Positions 51,026 through 60,721 of a stretch of DNA of 64,000 nt are shown one piece after another. This DNA is from Clostridiales bacterium. GTDB lineage: Bacteria > Bacillota > Clostridia > Christensenellales > CAG-314. Numbering within the stretch: the first letter of the stretch is position 1; the number at the start of each line of letters is the position of its first letter. The notes under the pieces were generated by a model. The model ran no database searches, had not been told where the DNA came from, and saw only the letters and a program-made list of their open reading frames with translations. The position numbers and the translations under genes were made by a program. The DNA lies in the NCBI GenBank assembly GCA_022508305.1, contig JAFLVM010000001.1:61347-125346 (forward strand), written 5' to 3'.

Positions 51026-51870
51026 ATATTCAGTGGTTCCCGGGACATATGACGAAGGCGCTGCGCATGATGGAGGAAAACGTAAAAATAGTTGACGCCA
51101 TCGGTTACGTTCTCGACGCTCGCGCGCCCGCGTCCTGTTTTAATCCGAGTTTTCAAAAAATTGTCGGCAACAAGCCTTGCGTTTTTATTCTAAATAAATG
51201 CGACCTCGCAGACCCTGTAAAAGTTGAGCTGTGGTGCAAGTATTTTCGTACAAACAACTTGCCTTTTGTAAAAGTGACGGCTACTGCGTCGGCAGAAGCG
51301 TCCAAAATTTCCGCTGCTTTTGCAGAAATTACGGCAGACCTACGCGCAAAATACAAGGCGAAAGGCATTTTTAAGCCAATCAGATGCTTGATAATCGGCG
51401 TTCCTAACTGTGGCAAATCTACGATAATTAACTGTTTGTCGGGCAGAAAAGCCGTCATTACAGGTGACAAACCGGGCGTAACGAAGGGTAAACAGTGGGT
51501 TAGGCTTCAGTCGGGACTTGAACTACTGGACATGCCAGGCACACTTTGGCCTAAGTTTGACGACGACAAGGTTGCCGCGCGACTCTGCTTTATTGGAAGT
51601 ATCAAGGACGACGTCGTTGATTTAATCGAAGTGGCGTTTGCATTGATAGAACAGCTAATTGAACTTTACCCAAACTGTATAGAAGAACGTTTCAAGGTTA
51701 AACCTGACGGCAAAAGCACCCTTGAAGTGTTTGAAGAAATTGCAGCTAAACGCGGATTTTTGTTACGCGGTGGCGAAATAGACAGCGAACGCTGCGCAAA
51801 AGCCATTTTGGACGACTTTAGAAAGGGCAAAATCGGCAAAATCACCTTCGACCTTCCCGAAAAGGAGTGA
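51022..51870 (+). CDS. rbgA: ribosome biogenesis GTPase RbgA (YlqF)
   Basis: Circularly permuted GTPase needed for late 50S assembly. In the 282-residue protein the G4 motif NKCD comes first, then G1 GVPNCGKSTIIN and the G3-like DMPGTLWPK, with MNIQWFPGHMTKALRMM at the N terminus as in YlqF. Start ATG 51022 overlaps the trmD stop (ATGA). Confidence 0.97.
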   Translation: MNIQWFPGHMTKALRMMEENVKIVDAIGYVLDARAPASCFNPSFQKIVGNKPCVFILNKCDLADPVKVELWCKYFRTNNLPFVKVTATASAEASKISAAFAEITADLRAKYKAKGIFKPIRCLIIGVPNCGKSTIINCLSGRKAVITGDKPGVTKGKQWVRLQSGLELLDMPGTLWPKFDDDKVAARLCFIGSIKDDVVDLIEVAFALIEQLIELYPNCIEERFKVKPDGKSTLEVFEEIAAKRGFLLRGGEIDSERCAKAILDDFRKGKIGKITFDLPEKE

Positions 51871-51871
51871 A

Positions 51872-52468
51872 ATGTTAGAGTACGAAAGACAGCTACAAGA
51901 GAGTGGAGCAAAATATATCGCAGGTATCGACGAGGCGGGTAGAGGTCCGCTTGCAGGTCCTGTTGTGGTAGCAGGCGTAATAATGCCCCTTGATGATTCC
52001 GAGTTGATAGAGGGCGTAAACGACAGCAAAAAGCTTTCCGAAAAGAAGCGCGACAAGCTTTACGACCTTATTTTGGAAAAGGCGATAGAAGTACAAGTTG
52101 CGATTATTGACAACGATACGATAGACCGCGACAATATTTTGAACGCTACGAAAAGCGGAATGCTGCAGTGTATCAATGGCTTTGACAAGGTGGAAATAGT
52201 ACTCATTGACGCAGTGAAACTAAATGCAAAAGTTCCAACACTGTCTATTATTCACGGCGACGCGCTCAGTTACAGTATTGCTGCTGCAAGTATAATAGCT
52301 AAGGTAACGCGTGACAGAATTATGATGGAATACGACAAAGAGTATCCGCAATACAACTTTGCAAAGCACAAGGGCTACGGAACGGCTGAGCACATTCGCC
52401 TGCTCAAGGAGTACGGTCCCTGCAAAATACACAGGCGTACCTTTATCGGACACTTTGTTGAAGTATGA
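51872..52468 (+). CDS. rnhB: ribonuclease HII
   Basis: Removes ribonucleotides from DNA. The 198-residue protein has AGIDEAGRGPLAGPVVVA with catalytic Asp and Glu, SGMLQCI, and KHKGYGTAEHIRLLKEYG near the end. AAGGAG precedes the ATG. It ends with an ATGA overlap into yraN. Confidence 0.97.
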   Translation: MLEYERQLQESGAKYIAGIDEAGRGPLAGPVVVAGVIMPLDDSELIEGVNDSKKLSEKKRDKLYDLILEKAIEVQVAIIDNDTIDRDNILNATKSGMLQCINGFDKVEIVLIDAVKLNAKVPTLSIIHGDALSYSIAAASIIAKVTRDRIMMEYDKEYPQYNFAKHKGYGTAEHIRLLKEYGPCKIHRRTFIGHFVEV

Positions 52469-52809
52469 ATACGCGAGTAGTGGGACGATGGGGCGAAAAT
52501 ATTGCCTGCGAATATCTGTCCAAACACAATTACAAGATAGTTGACAGAAATTTCACATGTCACTTTGGCGAAATTGACGTAGTGGCGTGGGACGGTGAAA
52601 GCGTTATTTTTGTAGAAGTAAAAGCGCGCAAGGACGATTCGTTTGGACTGCCTCGCGAGGCTGTAAATTGGCGCAAACAGCAAACAATTATTCAATGCGC
52701 TCAATATTGGTTGTACAAAAAGAAACAAACTGGTGTTCCCGTGCGATTTGACGTGGTGGAGATTCTTGGCGACAAGGTTACGCATATCAAGGACGCTTTT
52801 CGACCGTAA
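52465..52809 (+). CDS. yraN: YraN family protein (UPF0102)
   Basis: A 114-residue protein with a nuclease-like fold: GENIACEYLSKHNYKIVDRN, CHFGEIDVVAWDGE and VIFVEVKARK, giving the E-D-E-x-K pattern of restriction-endonuclease-like proteins. Function unproven. It overlaps rnhB by 4 nt, as in many bacteria. Confidence 0.93.
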   Translation: MNTRVVGRWGENIACEYLSKHNYKIVDRNFTCHFGEIDVVAWDGESVIFVEVKARKDDSFGLPREAVNWRKQQTIIQCAQYWLYKKKQTGVPVRFDVVEILGDKVTHIKDAFRP

Positions 52810-52841
52810 ACGTCAATTTCCTTGTTTATTATGCTGAAATT

Positions 52842-52880
52842 TGCCGATTTATAGAATACTATGTCAAACATAACATAGTA
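52842..52880. repeat. copy 2 of a 30-nt conserved element with an inverted repeat
   Basis: 52842-52871 matches 37701-37730 at 26 of 30 positions. The inverted repeat here is TACTATG (52857-52863) / CATAGTA (52874-52880) across 10 nt. It lies 66 nt before a small orphan gene that may encode a DNA-binding protein. Confidence 0.6.
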
Positions 52881-52945
52881 AAATTTACTCAAATCACCTG
52901 ATTTCATGTTAAAAATTTCGTTAATAGGAGTTTAAACGAGAATAT

Positions 52946-53335
52946 ATGGAAGAATGTTTCACTAATAGTGATGGCATGCTATTTGTCGTCCTAACGTGCA
53001 TTGGTCGTGGTAAAAAGTTGACTTTATACAGTATAATTTCAGCCGCTGATTACATAGATCGTGCAATTCCAACGTTGAAAATGATTAACGATGGTTTGAG
53101 TAGATTGGAAAGTAATGGATACATAGAAATTTTTGACGGACGAGTTTATCATACGGAAAAATTCAGGCGTTTTGATAAACAAAACAGACAACGTTTTGAA
53201 CTAATTATTCCAAAGCAACTTAGATACTCTAAAATTTTTGCCAATATGGTTATGGAACGTCCAGTGGTGTACAAAGAGTATTTTACGGAAGAAGAATACA
53301 AGATTTTCAGACAGTCATCGCGGTATTATAATTAA
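52946..53335 (+). CDS. hypothetical protein, possible winged-helix regulator, 129 aa
   Basis: A 129-residue soluble protein. The region ISAADYIDRAIPTLKMINDG followed by LSRLESNGYIEIFDGRVYHT looks like a winged helix: recognition helix, then a two-strand wing. The C-terminal part is basic and aromatic. No family name can be given. DNA is A+T-rich. AGGAG is 16 nt before the ATG, rather far. The inverted repeat upstream could be its own operator. It separates yraN from rplS, where no gene is expected. Confidence 0.6.
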   Translation: MEECFTNSDGMLFVVLTCIGRGKKLTLYSIISAADYIDRAIPTLKMINDGLSRLESNGYIEIFDGRVYHTEKFRRFDKQNRQRFELIIPKQLRYSKIFANMVMERPVVYKEYFTEEEYKIFRQSSRYYN

Positions 53336-53365
53336 AAATGCAACTGAAAATGTGTTTTAAAACAG

Positions 53366-53394
53366 TTGCGAATTGTAGAGTTGTGTGTTAATAT
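53366..53394 (+). promoter_or_regulatory. possible rplS promoter
   Basis: TTGCGA (53366-53371), 17-nt spacer, TAATAT (53389-53394). A hairpin GCAACTG / CAGTTGC (53340-53369) overlaps the -35 box. The 85-nt leader that follows may be an L19-type leader, but I cannot confirm it. Confidence 0.5.
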
Positions 53395-53478
53395 ATATCA
53401 GTGACTTCGGGCGGTCCTCTGACTTACGCGAGTGTATGAACGCTTAGTTAACAAAATATTTTTTGGAGGAAAAGTCAA

Positions 53479-53817
53479 ATGGACATCATCAAACAAATCG
53501 AATCTGAATCTTTGAGAGAAGTTGCAAACTTCAACGTTGGCGACACCGTACGCGTAAACTTCAAGGTTATTGAAGGTAACAAGGAAAGAATCCAAGCTTA
53601 CGAAGGAATCGTAATCGCTCGCAAACACGGCGGTCTTCGCGAAACCTTTACCGTTAGACGTATCAGCAGCGGTATCGGCGTGGAAAGAACCTTCCCCGTA
53701 CACAGCCCCAAGATCGAAAGCATCGTTGTTGTTCGTCAAGGTGAAGTTAGACGCGCTAAGCTGTACTACCTGCGTGAACGTACAGGTAAAGCTGCTAAGG
53801 TTAAGTCAAGCAGATAA
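53479..53817 (+). CDS. rplS: 50S ribosomal protein L19
   Basis: A 112-residue protein with [20 protein letters not shown] and [20 protein letters not shown], the standard L19 sequences. TGGAGGA lies before the ATG. It normally follows trmD directly; here four genes and an orphan intervene. Confidence 0.98.
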   Translation: MDIIKQIESESLREVANFNVGDTVRVNFKVIEGNKERIQAYEGIVIARKHGGLRETFTVRRISSGIGVERTFPVHSPKIESIVVVRQGEVRRAKLYYLRERTGKAAKVKSSR

Positions 53818-53830
53818 CTCTAAACAAATC

Positions 53831-53857
53831 AAGCGACCGAATTCGGTCGCTTTTTTG
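53831..53857 (+). terminator. intrinsic terminator after rplS
   Basis: AAGCGACCGAATTCGGTCGCTT, a perfect palindrome, followed by TTTTT. Confidence 0.92.
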
Positions 53858-53973
53858 TTGCATTTAGTCATTAAATCGCTTGAACCGGGATTGAGTTGTT
53901 TCGCCTTACTTGCGATTACGTACAATTCGTGGAAATTTTCCAAAATGTCAAGGGAAAATTTTCTATAAAATTC

Positions 53974-54002
53974 TTGCTAAAATTAAAGTTTCTATTTATA
54001 CT
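53974..54002 (+). promoter_or_regulatory. promoter of yifB-dprA-topA
   Basis: TTGCTA (53974-53979), 17-nt spacer, TATACT (53997-54002). Confidence 0.65.
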
Positions 54003-54033
54003 GTTAAATAGAATTTATACAATGGAGAAATCT

Positions 54034-55557
54034 ATGCTTGCGTTAATCAAGAGCTTCGGTCTCAAGGGTTTGGACGGTTTTCCCGTACAGGCAGAGATAG
54101 ATATGCATTCGGGTATGCCCACCTACGACATAGTGGGGCTTGCCGATACTGCTGTCAAGGAGTCCAAAGAGCGCGTACGTTCCGCCATGAAGAACAGCGG
54201 TTTCCGTTACCCTGTCGCTGCGGTTGTCATTAATCTTGCGCCTGCTGACGTCAAGAAGGAAGGCAGTCTGTACGATCTTCCGATAGCAATAGGCTTGCTT
54301 GCGGCAAGTAAGCAGATTCCGTATGAATCTCTAAAAAAAGCAGTCGTGCTTGGCGAGTTGTCTTTGAACGGCGAAGTACGCAAGGTCAACGGACTGTTGC
54401 CAATGCTGATTTCCGCAGTTCAACAGGGCGAAACAACTTTCGTAATTCCTAAGGAAAACGCCAACGAGGCGGTGTTCATTGAGGGCGCGGAAATCTACGC
54501 TGTAGAAACGTTATCGCAGGCGGTGGAATTTCTCACAAATCAAACGGAATTCAAGCCGCTTGCTATACGCAGCTGGAAGAACGATTTGCAGTCCAACCAC
54601 AGCGACAACGATTTTAAGTACATCAAGGGACAGTTTGCCGCAAAGCGTGCAATGGAAATTGCTGCAGCGGGCGGACACAATATCATCATGATAGGTCCTC
54701 CCGGCGCAGGCAAAACTATGCTTGCAAGGGCAGTTCCGTCTATTATGCCCAATCTCACCTTTGAAGAAGCGCTTGAGGTTGCAAAAATTCACAGCGTATC
54801 GGGGCAGTTGGACGGTTTCATATACGAGCGGCCATTTCGCACTCCGCATCACTCTGCAACGACGGTGGCTCTAACGGGCGGTGGAAACAAGGCGCGTCCC
54901 GGCGAAATAAGCCTTGCGCACAACGGCGTGCTGTTTTTGGACGAGCTGCCCGAGTACAGCCGTCAAACGCTTGAAACATTGAGGCAGCCATTAGAAGACG
55001 GTGTCATCACCGTTTCGCGGAACGCCGTTTCCGTGACTTACCCCGCCGACTTCATGTTGGTTGCAAGCATGAACCCATGTCCGTGCGGAAACTACGGCAG
55101 CGCAAACGCGGAGTGCAGGTGTACTGCCTCGCAAATTCACAGATACCTCCACAAGCTGTCAGGACCGTTGCTTGACAGAATTGATATTCACATCGAGGTA
55201 GACAACGTAACCTACGACCAGTTGCAGATTGACGAATTCGCAGAGTCATCCTCGGCGATACGAGAGAGAGTGAACAAAGCGCGAGATATACAGCTTGCGC
55301 GTCTTGGGTCAAAAGGCCGTCGTTGCAACGCGCAAATGACCTCTGCTGACATCAAAAAATACTGTAAATTAGACAAAGAAAGCGTCAGATTGCTTGAAGA
55401 TTCTTTCGAAAGGCTCAATCTCACAGCTCGCGCCTACAACCGTATTTTGAAGGTGGCGCGTACGATAGCAGATTTGGACAACTCTGCCGACATTACGGTT
55501 AAACACATCGCAGAATCCTTGCAATTCCGCATGTTGGACAGAAAATACAGGGTATAA
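54034..55557 (+). CDS. YifB/ComM-family Mg-chelatase-like AAA+ ATPase
   Basis: A 507-residue protein. The N-terminal Lon-protease-like domain (LKGLDGFPVQAEIDM, YDIVGLADTAVKESKERV) is followed by the AAA+ core: Walker A GPPGAGKTMLARAV, Walker B GVLFLDELPEYSR, and MNPCPCGNYG. ComM is a helicase for branch migration of incoming DNA in transformation, so its linkage to dprA points to DNA uptake and recombination. Start ATG 54034 has GGAG 6 nt upstream; ATG 54022 is an alternative. Confidence 0.92.
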   Translation: MLALIKSFGLKGLDGFPVQAEIDMHSGMPTYDIVGLADTAVKESKERVRSAMKNSGFRYPVAAVVINLAPADVKKEGSLYDLPIAIGLLAASKQIPYESLKKAVVLGELSLNGEVRKVNGLLPMLISAVQQGETTFVIPKENANEAVFIEGAEIYAVETLSQAVEFLTNQTEFKPLAIRSWKNDLQSNHSDNDFKYIKGQFAAKRAMEIAAAGGHNIIMIGPPGAGKTMLARAVPSIMPNLTFEEALEVAKIHSVSGQLDGFIYERPFRTPHHSATTVALTGGGNKARPGEISLAHNGVLFLDELPEYSRQTLETLRQPLEDGVITVSRNAVSVTYPADFMLVASMNPCPCGNYGSANAECRCTASQIHRYLHKLSGPLLDRIDIHIEVDNVTYDQLQIDEFAESSSAIRERVNKARDIQLARLGSKGRRCNAQMTSADIKKYCKLDKESVRLLEDSFERLNLTARAYNRILKVARTIADLDNSADITVKHIAESLQFRMLDRKYRV

Positions 55558-55558
55558 A

Positions 55559-56647
55559 ATGTACACCTTAGAAGAAAAAATATGTATACTGTTTGGCAAA
55601 AACAACGTTTCGTCTAATAAGTTTTTCCAAATTTGGAACCTGTTTGACGGCGCCGAAGACCTACTTGTCAATTTTGGCAAAAGTAAATACGCCGAAACAT
55701 TGCTTGGCGACAGCTTTGCTACTCTCAAAAAGGCAATTGTAAAAGACGAAGTAGATAAGATAATCGCCGACATGCAAAGACACGACGTATTTGCTGTTAC
55801 CTGGTTTTCGCCAGACTACCCAAAACAGTTGCGCAACGTTGACGACAAGCCCTACGTATTGTTCTGCAAGGGCGAAGTTAAACTTTTTAAAACCGATTGT
55901 CTGGCAGTAGTGGGAACGCGCAAAGTGTCCGCGTACGGTAAACGAATCACCAAGGATTTTACGAGAGTTTTATCGGAACACTTTACGGTAGTTAGCGGAC
56001 TTGCTTACGGCGTGGACAGCGTTGCGCACGAAACGACGCTTGAAGAGCACGGCAAAACGATAGCGGTACTTGGCGGCGGACTTGTCAACGTATACCCTGC
56101 GGCAAATCAGGGATTGGCGGACAGAATCGTTGCAAGCGGCGGACTGCTTGTGTCGGAATACGGCTTGTACGCAACTCCGCTACCCTTTAACTTTCCCCAG
56201 CGCAACAGAATTGTGTCGGGATTGTCCAAAGGGGTGCTCGTGTGTCAGTCGCCTGCAAAAAGCGGTACCAATTCCACGGTTGAACTGGCGCTCAATCAGG
56301 GAAGAGACGTTTTCGTTGTTCCGGGTGAAATCTACGACGTGGGCTTCAAGGGGAGCAACAGTCTGATCAAGAGCATTCAGGGCGCTTGTGTAACCACTCC
56401 TCGCGACATAGTGGATTTCTACGGACTTGACGTAGTCGCGAAAGAAAGGAAAACTCATCAGCTGAGCATAGATGAACAGGCAGTTGTAAACGCTCTCACC
56501 ACAGGACAGCTTACGTTTGACGAATTGGTTTTCAGGACGGGCATTGCGCCTGCTGAGTTGAATTTTGTGTTGGCAAATTTGGAACTAAGTAGTATAATTG
56601 TTAGGTTACCCGGTAACATCTACCGAGTTTATGGAGGAATTGAATGA
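55559..56647 (+). CDS. dprA: DNA processing protein DprA
   Basis: Loads RecA on single-stranded DNA in natural transformation. The 362-residue protein has the Rossmann-like motifs VVGTRKVSAYGKR, SGLAYGVDSVAHETTLE, VLGGGLVNVYPAAN and FPQRNRIVSGLS, and a C-terminal winged-helix-like region. AGGG is 6 nt before the ATG. It overlaps topA by 4 nt. Confidence 0.95.
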   Translation: MYTLEEKICILFGKNNVSSNKFFQIWNLFDGAEDLLVNFGKSKYAETLLGDSFATLKKAIVKDEVDKIIADMQRHDVFAVTWFSPDYPKQLRNVDDKPYVLFCKGEVKLFKTDCLAVVGTRKVSAYGKRITKDFTRVLSEHFTVVSGLAYGVDSVAHETTLEEHGKTIAVLGGGLVNVYPAANQGLADRIVASGGLLVSEYGLYATPLPFNFPQRNRIVSGLSKGVLVCQSPAKSGTNSTVELALNQGRDVFVVPGEIYDVGFKGSNSLIKSIQGACVTTPRDIVDFYGLDVVAKERKTHQLSIDEQAVVNALTTGQLTFDELVFRTGIAPAELNFVLANLELSSIIVRLPGNIYRVYGGIE

Positions 56648-58863
56648 AACTTGTAATTGTCGAATCACCGGCAAAGGCAAAAACGATAGGTAAATACCTT
56701 GGTCCCGACTACCGCGTTGACGCGTCTCGCGGACACATTTGGGATTTACCTGACAAGGAAATGGGCATTGATTTCAACAACAACTACGAGCCGTCTTTGA
56801 CAGCCCGCAAGCCCGAACAGCAAGAAACGATAGAGCGCCTCAAAAAGGCAGTTGCCAAGGCAGATCAGGTTTATCTGGCAACCGACCCAGACCGCGAGGG
56901 AGAGGCTATTTCTTATCACTTGCAATGCGCGCTTGGCTTGAACCCCAACGAGAAAAACCGCATAATGTTCAACGAAATTTCCAAGAAAGCGGTAAATGAG
57001 GCAATTCAAAACCCGAATTATATCAACAAAGGGCTTGTTGACGCTCAACAGGCGCGGCGCGTGCTTGACCGTCTTGTGGGTTACACACTTTCGCCCGTAC
57101 TTTGCAAAAAGATTACCGGTAAGCTTTCGGCAGGACGCGTTCAGTCGGCAGCGTTGAGAATATTAGTGGACCGCGAAAAGGAAATTCTGAAATTCAAGCC
57201 TGAAGAGTTTTGGCACGTTTCCGCCCTTCTCGAAAAGCCCAAGCAAAAGCCGCAATTTAAGGCAACGCTTGCGGAAAAGGACGGCAAGAAGCTGAAATTA
57301 AAGAACAAAGAGCAGTGCGACGAAGCTTTGCAAACGTTAAACGCAAACGAGTACATCGTTTCTGCTGTGAAAAAATCGGTGACGCAGACAAGACCGCAAC
57401 CGCCCTTTACAACAAGTACGATGCAACAGGACGCGGTCAACAAGCTGCGCATGTCCAGTAACGTTGTAATGTCCGTGGCGCAACAGCTGTACGAAGGCTT
57501 TGACATCGCGGAAATGGGCCACGTGGCTTTGGTAACCTACATTCGTACCGACTCGGTACGCGTATCAACCGACGCAGTGTTTGCAGCGCGTAGATACATT
57601 GAAGGTAAATACGGCAAAGAATACGTGCCTGAAAAGCCCAATTTCTACGCCACCAAAAAACAGGCGCAGGACGCTCACGAGGCTATTCGTCCCATCAATC
57701 TCGAGCTTACGCCCGAGTCGATTAAGGACAAGGTGCAACGTAATCAATATTTGCTTTATAAGTTAATTTACGAACGCTTTTTGGCAAGCCAGGCAATGCC
57801 TGCGACCTACAACAGCGTTTCAGTAGGCGTAAAGTGCGGCAATTACACGCTGTCTGCAACGGGCAAAACATTGGTATTTGACGGATACTTGGCAATCTAC
57901 GGCGAAGTGAAAAGCAAGGATAACGACGACGAAGAGAACGCGGTTTTGCCGCAGCTTGAAGTGGGCGACAAGCTCAAACTCATCAAGCTCAACAGCGAAC
58001 AACGCTTCACCAAACCGCCCGCACGCTACACTGAGGCGAGCATAATCAAGGCAATGGAAGAAAAGGGTATTGGCAGACCCAGTACCTACGCGACCATTAT
58101 GCAAACGCTGTACAAGCGCGAGTACGTCAAAAAGGACGGCAAGGCACTTGCTCCAAGCAATCTTGGTATTCAGGTGACAGACTATCTCGAAAAGTATTTT
58201 GCCGAAGTAGTGGACGTACAGTTTACCGCCGAGATGGAAGACAGACTTGACGCCATTGAAGACAACGGCGAACCCTGGTACAAGGTAGTGGACAGCTTCT
58301 ACAAGCCAATGCAAAAGGAAGTGGACGTTGCAATGCACGGACACAAGATTTCCCTTCAAGACGAGCCGTCGGACGTAGTGTGCGACAAATGTGGTTCGCC
58401 GATGGTTATCAGACAGGGCAAATACGGCAAATATCTTGCATGTAGCAATTACCCCGCTTGCTCCAATATTAAGAGTCTCAAAGAAAAAACTCCGCCGAAG
58501 GAAACGGACGTGGTGTGTGAAATCTGCGGTGGAAAAATGCTTGAAAGGGAAGGCAAGTTTGGCAAATACCTGTCCTGCAGCAACTACCCACAATGCAAAA
58601 ATACTAAGCCTATTGTGGAAACGGTCGCCAAGTGCCCGAAATGCGGTAAAGACGTTGTTAAACGCGTGTCTAAACGTGGAATAGCTTTTTACGGCTGTAC
58701 GGGCTACCCCGATTGCGACTTCGTTTCTTGGGACGTACCTACAGGCAAACTTTGTCCAACCTGTGGCGCACACCTTGTGTACAAAACGAGCAGGGGCAAA
58801 AAAGTAATTCGCTGCTCCAATAAAGAATGCGACTACGACGGCGGTGAAGTAAGTGAAAGCTAA
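56644..58863 (+). CDS. topA: DNA topoisomerase I
   Basis: Type IA enzyme relaxing negative supercoils. The 739-residue protein has TOPRIM VESPAKAKTIGKYL, LATDPDREGEAISYHL, KLSAGRVQSAALRILVDRE and the active tyrosine Tyr299 in TYIRTDSVRVS. Four CxxC zinc modules close the protein (starting CDKCGSP, CEICGGK, CPKCGKD, CPTCGAH). ATGG start is preceded by TGGAGGA. Usual order dprA-topA-trmFO. Confidence 0.98.
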   Translation: MKLVIVESPAKAKTIGKYLGPDYRVDASRGHIWDLPDKEMGIDFNNNYEPSLTARKPEQQETIERLKKAVAKADQVYLATDPDREGEAISYHLQCALGLNPNEKNRIMFNEISKKAVNEAIQNPNYINKGLVDAQQARRVLDRLVGYTLSPVLCKKITGKLSAGRVQSAALRILVDREKEILKFKPEEFWHVSALLEKPKQKPQFKATLAEKDGKKLKLKNKEQCDEALQTLNANEYIVSAVKKSVTQTRPQPPFTTSTMQQDAVNKLRMSSNVVMSVAQQLYEGFDIAEMGHVALVTYIRTDSVRVSTDAVFAARRYIEGKYGKEYVPEKPNFYATKKQAQDAHEAIRPINLELTPESIKDKVQRNQYLLYKLIYERFLASQAMPATYNSVSVGVKCGNYTLSATGKTLVFDGYLAIYGEVKSKDNDDEENAVLPQLEVGDKLKLIKLNSEQRFTKPPARYTEASIIKAMEEKGIGRPSTYATIMQTLYKREYVKKDGKALAPSNLGIQVTDYLEKYFAEVVDVQFTAEMEDRLDAIEDNGEPWYKVVDSFYKPMQKEVDVAMHGHKISLQDEPSDVVCDKCGSPMVIRQGKYGKYLACSNYPACSNIKSLKEKTPPKETDVVCEICGGKMLEREGKFGKYLSCSNYPQCKNTKPIVETVAKCPKCGKDVVKRVSKRGIAFYGCTGYPDCDFVSWDVPTGKLCPTCGAHLVYKTSRGKKVIRCSNKECDYDGGEVSES

Positions 58864-60157
58864 GGTTATCGGCGGCGGGTTTGCAGGTTGCGAGGCGTGC
58901 TATCAACTGTTAAAGCGTGGCGTTGACGTTACCTTGGTGGAAATGAAGCCGCTAAAACACTCCCCCGCGCATCAACTTGACACGTTGTGTGAGGTGGTGT
59001 GTTCCAACTCGTTTAAAAGTGACGACTTGAGTACTTCAAGCGGACTGCTCAAGGCGGAAATGCGTTTGCTTGACAGTTTGATTGTAAAAGTGGCAGAACA
59101 AACGCGTGTACCCGCAGGCAACGCTTTGGCGGTGGACAGGTACGCATTTTCGGAAAAAGTTACACAAGAACTTGATAGTTTTGCTAATTTTCACCGTGTA
59201 AATGCTGTCGAAACGTCACTTGACACCGACGGATTTGATTTAGTTATCGTTGCTACGGGACCGCTAACCGACGATGCGCTTATTCCTGCGTTTAGACAGC
59301 TTTTCGGCGACGAGTTTTTGTACTTCTTTGACGCCGTTGCGCCAATTGTGACAGCAGACAGCATCGACTACGACAGCGCGTTTGCCGCAAGCCGTTACGG
59401 TAAGGGTGAGGCGGACTACCTCAACTGCCCGATGAACAAAGAGGAATATCTTTCCTTTTACGAAAATCTTGTTGCGGCGGAAACGGTCGAACTCAAGGAA
59501 TTTGAAAACAACGTTTTCGAAGGATGTATGCCCATTGAGGTAATGGCAAAGCGCGGAGCGGACACAATGCGTTTTGGACCGCTGAAACCCGTTGGACTGC
59601 GTGACGAAAGAAAGGACGAAAAACCTTACGCTGTGTTGCAACTGCGCAAGGAAAATGAGCAGGGGTCGCTGTACAATCTTGTGGGATTTCAAACCAATCT
59701 TAAGTACGGCGAGCAAAAGAGAGTTTTTTCGCTAATTCCAGCACTCAAGGACGCGGAATTTGTAAGATACGGAGTTATGCACCGTAACACCTTCATAAAC
59801 GCTCCGAAATTCTTGAATGAGCATTTTCAAGTCAAAAGCAACCCGAAACTGTTTTTTGCAGGACAGTTGACAGGCGTAGAAGGATACATGGAATCTACCG
59901 TAAGCGGACTTGTTGCCGCTTTGCAGGCATATCGCATATTTAGCGGACAATCGCCGATAGATTTTCCGACGGAAACGATAACAGGTGCGTTGTGCAAGCA
60001 TATTTCAGTGGACTTTGGTGAATATTCGCCAATGAACAGCAGTTTTGGAATACTTGCGCCGTTGAATGAAAAAATCAGAGACAAATCTCAAAGAAAAATT
60101 GCCTACTCCGAGAGGGCAATTGAGGCAATGAAAAATACAGTGAACAACCTTATTTAG
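58853..60157 (+). CDS. trmFO: methylenetetrahydrofolate:tRNA uracil-54 methyltransferase TrmFO
   Basis: FAD- and folate-dependent enzyme making m5U54 in tRNA. The 434-residue protein has [37 protein letters not shown] and [19 protein letters not shown] with the catalytic cysteine, and [14 protein letters not shown]. Start GTG 58853 overlaps the end of topA by 11 nt. In Bacillus, xerC follows; here hslV is next. Confidence 0.97.
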   Translation: MKAKVIGGGFAGCEACYQLLKRGVDVTLVEMKPLKHSPAHQLDTLCEVVCSNSFKSDDLSTSSGLLKAEMRLLDSLIVKVAEQTRVPAGNALAVDRYAFSEKVTQELDSFANFHRVNAVETSLDTDGFDLVIVATGPLTDDALIPAFRQLFGDEFLYFFDAVAPIVTADSIDYDSAFAASRYGKGEADYLNCPMNKEEYLSFYENLVAAETVELKEFENNVFEGCMPIEVMAKRGADTMRFGPLKPVGLRDERKDEKPYAVLQLRKENEQGSLYNLVGFQTNLKYGEQKRVFSLIPALKDAEFVRYGVMHRNTFINAPKFLNEHFQVKSNPKLFFAGQLTGVEGYMESTVSGLVAALQAYRIFSGQSPIDFPTETITGALCKHISVDFGEYSPMNSSFGILAPLNEKIRDKSQRKIAYSERAIEAMKNTVNNLI

Positions 60158-60168
60158 GAGGGAACAAT

Positions 60169-60720
60169 ATGTCAGAAGTTTTTGCCGATACAATTAAAGG
60201 CACTACAATATGCGCCGTAAAACGCAACGGTCAAATAGCAGTTGCAGGCGACGGACAGGTTACTCAAGGACAAAACGTCATCATGAAGGGTAACGCGGTA
60301 AAGGTGCGCCGCATTTACGACGGAAAAATCGTAACGGGCTTTGCAGGCTCCGTTGCGGACGCTTTTACGCTTTCGGAAAAATTTGAAGAAATGCTACAAA
60401 AGTTTAGCGGCAATTTGTTGCGTTCGGCAGTTGAAGTTGCTCAACTGTGGCGTAGAGACAACGTTATGCGCAAGCTTGAAGCAATGATGATTGTTGCAGA
60501 CAAGGAAAATATCTATCTGCTTTCCGGTACGGGCGACGTAATCGAGCCGGACGACGGCGTGTGCGCAATCGGCAGCGGTGGAAACTACGCGCTTGCAGCT
60601 GCAAAGGCGCTTATGCGTAATACTAAGCTGTCCGCAAAAGATATTGCCCGTAAAGCGCTTGAAATTGCCAGTGAAATTTGCGTATTTACCAACGGTCACA
60701 TCACCGTAGAGGAGGCGTAA
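60169..60720 (+). CDS. hslV: ATP-dependent protease subunit HslV
   Basis: Peptidase ring of HslUV. The conserved [10 protein letters not shown] sequence starts at Thr12 and is followed by [15 protein letters not shown]. Most HslV proteins have this threonine directly or within a few residues of the initiator Met; here 11 residues ([11 protein letters not shown]) come first, so processing would have to remove a longer propeptide. GGAGGGA precedes the ATG. It is 1 nt upstream of hslU. Confidence 0.95.
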   Translation: MSEVFADTIKGTTICAVKRNGQIAVAGDGQVTQGQNVIMKGNAVKVRRIYDGKIVTGFAGSVADAFTLSEKFEEMLQKFSGNLLRSAVEVAQLWRRDNVMRKLEAMMIVADKENIYLLSGTGDVIEPDDGVCAIGSGGNYALAAAKALMRNTKLSAKDIARKALEIASEICVFTNGHITVEEA

Positions 60721-60721
60721 C

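Noticed and set aside
57820-58773. 317-codon minus-strand frame inside topA
   Set aside because: Antisense shadow of the zinc-finger region of topA.
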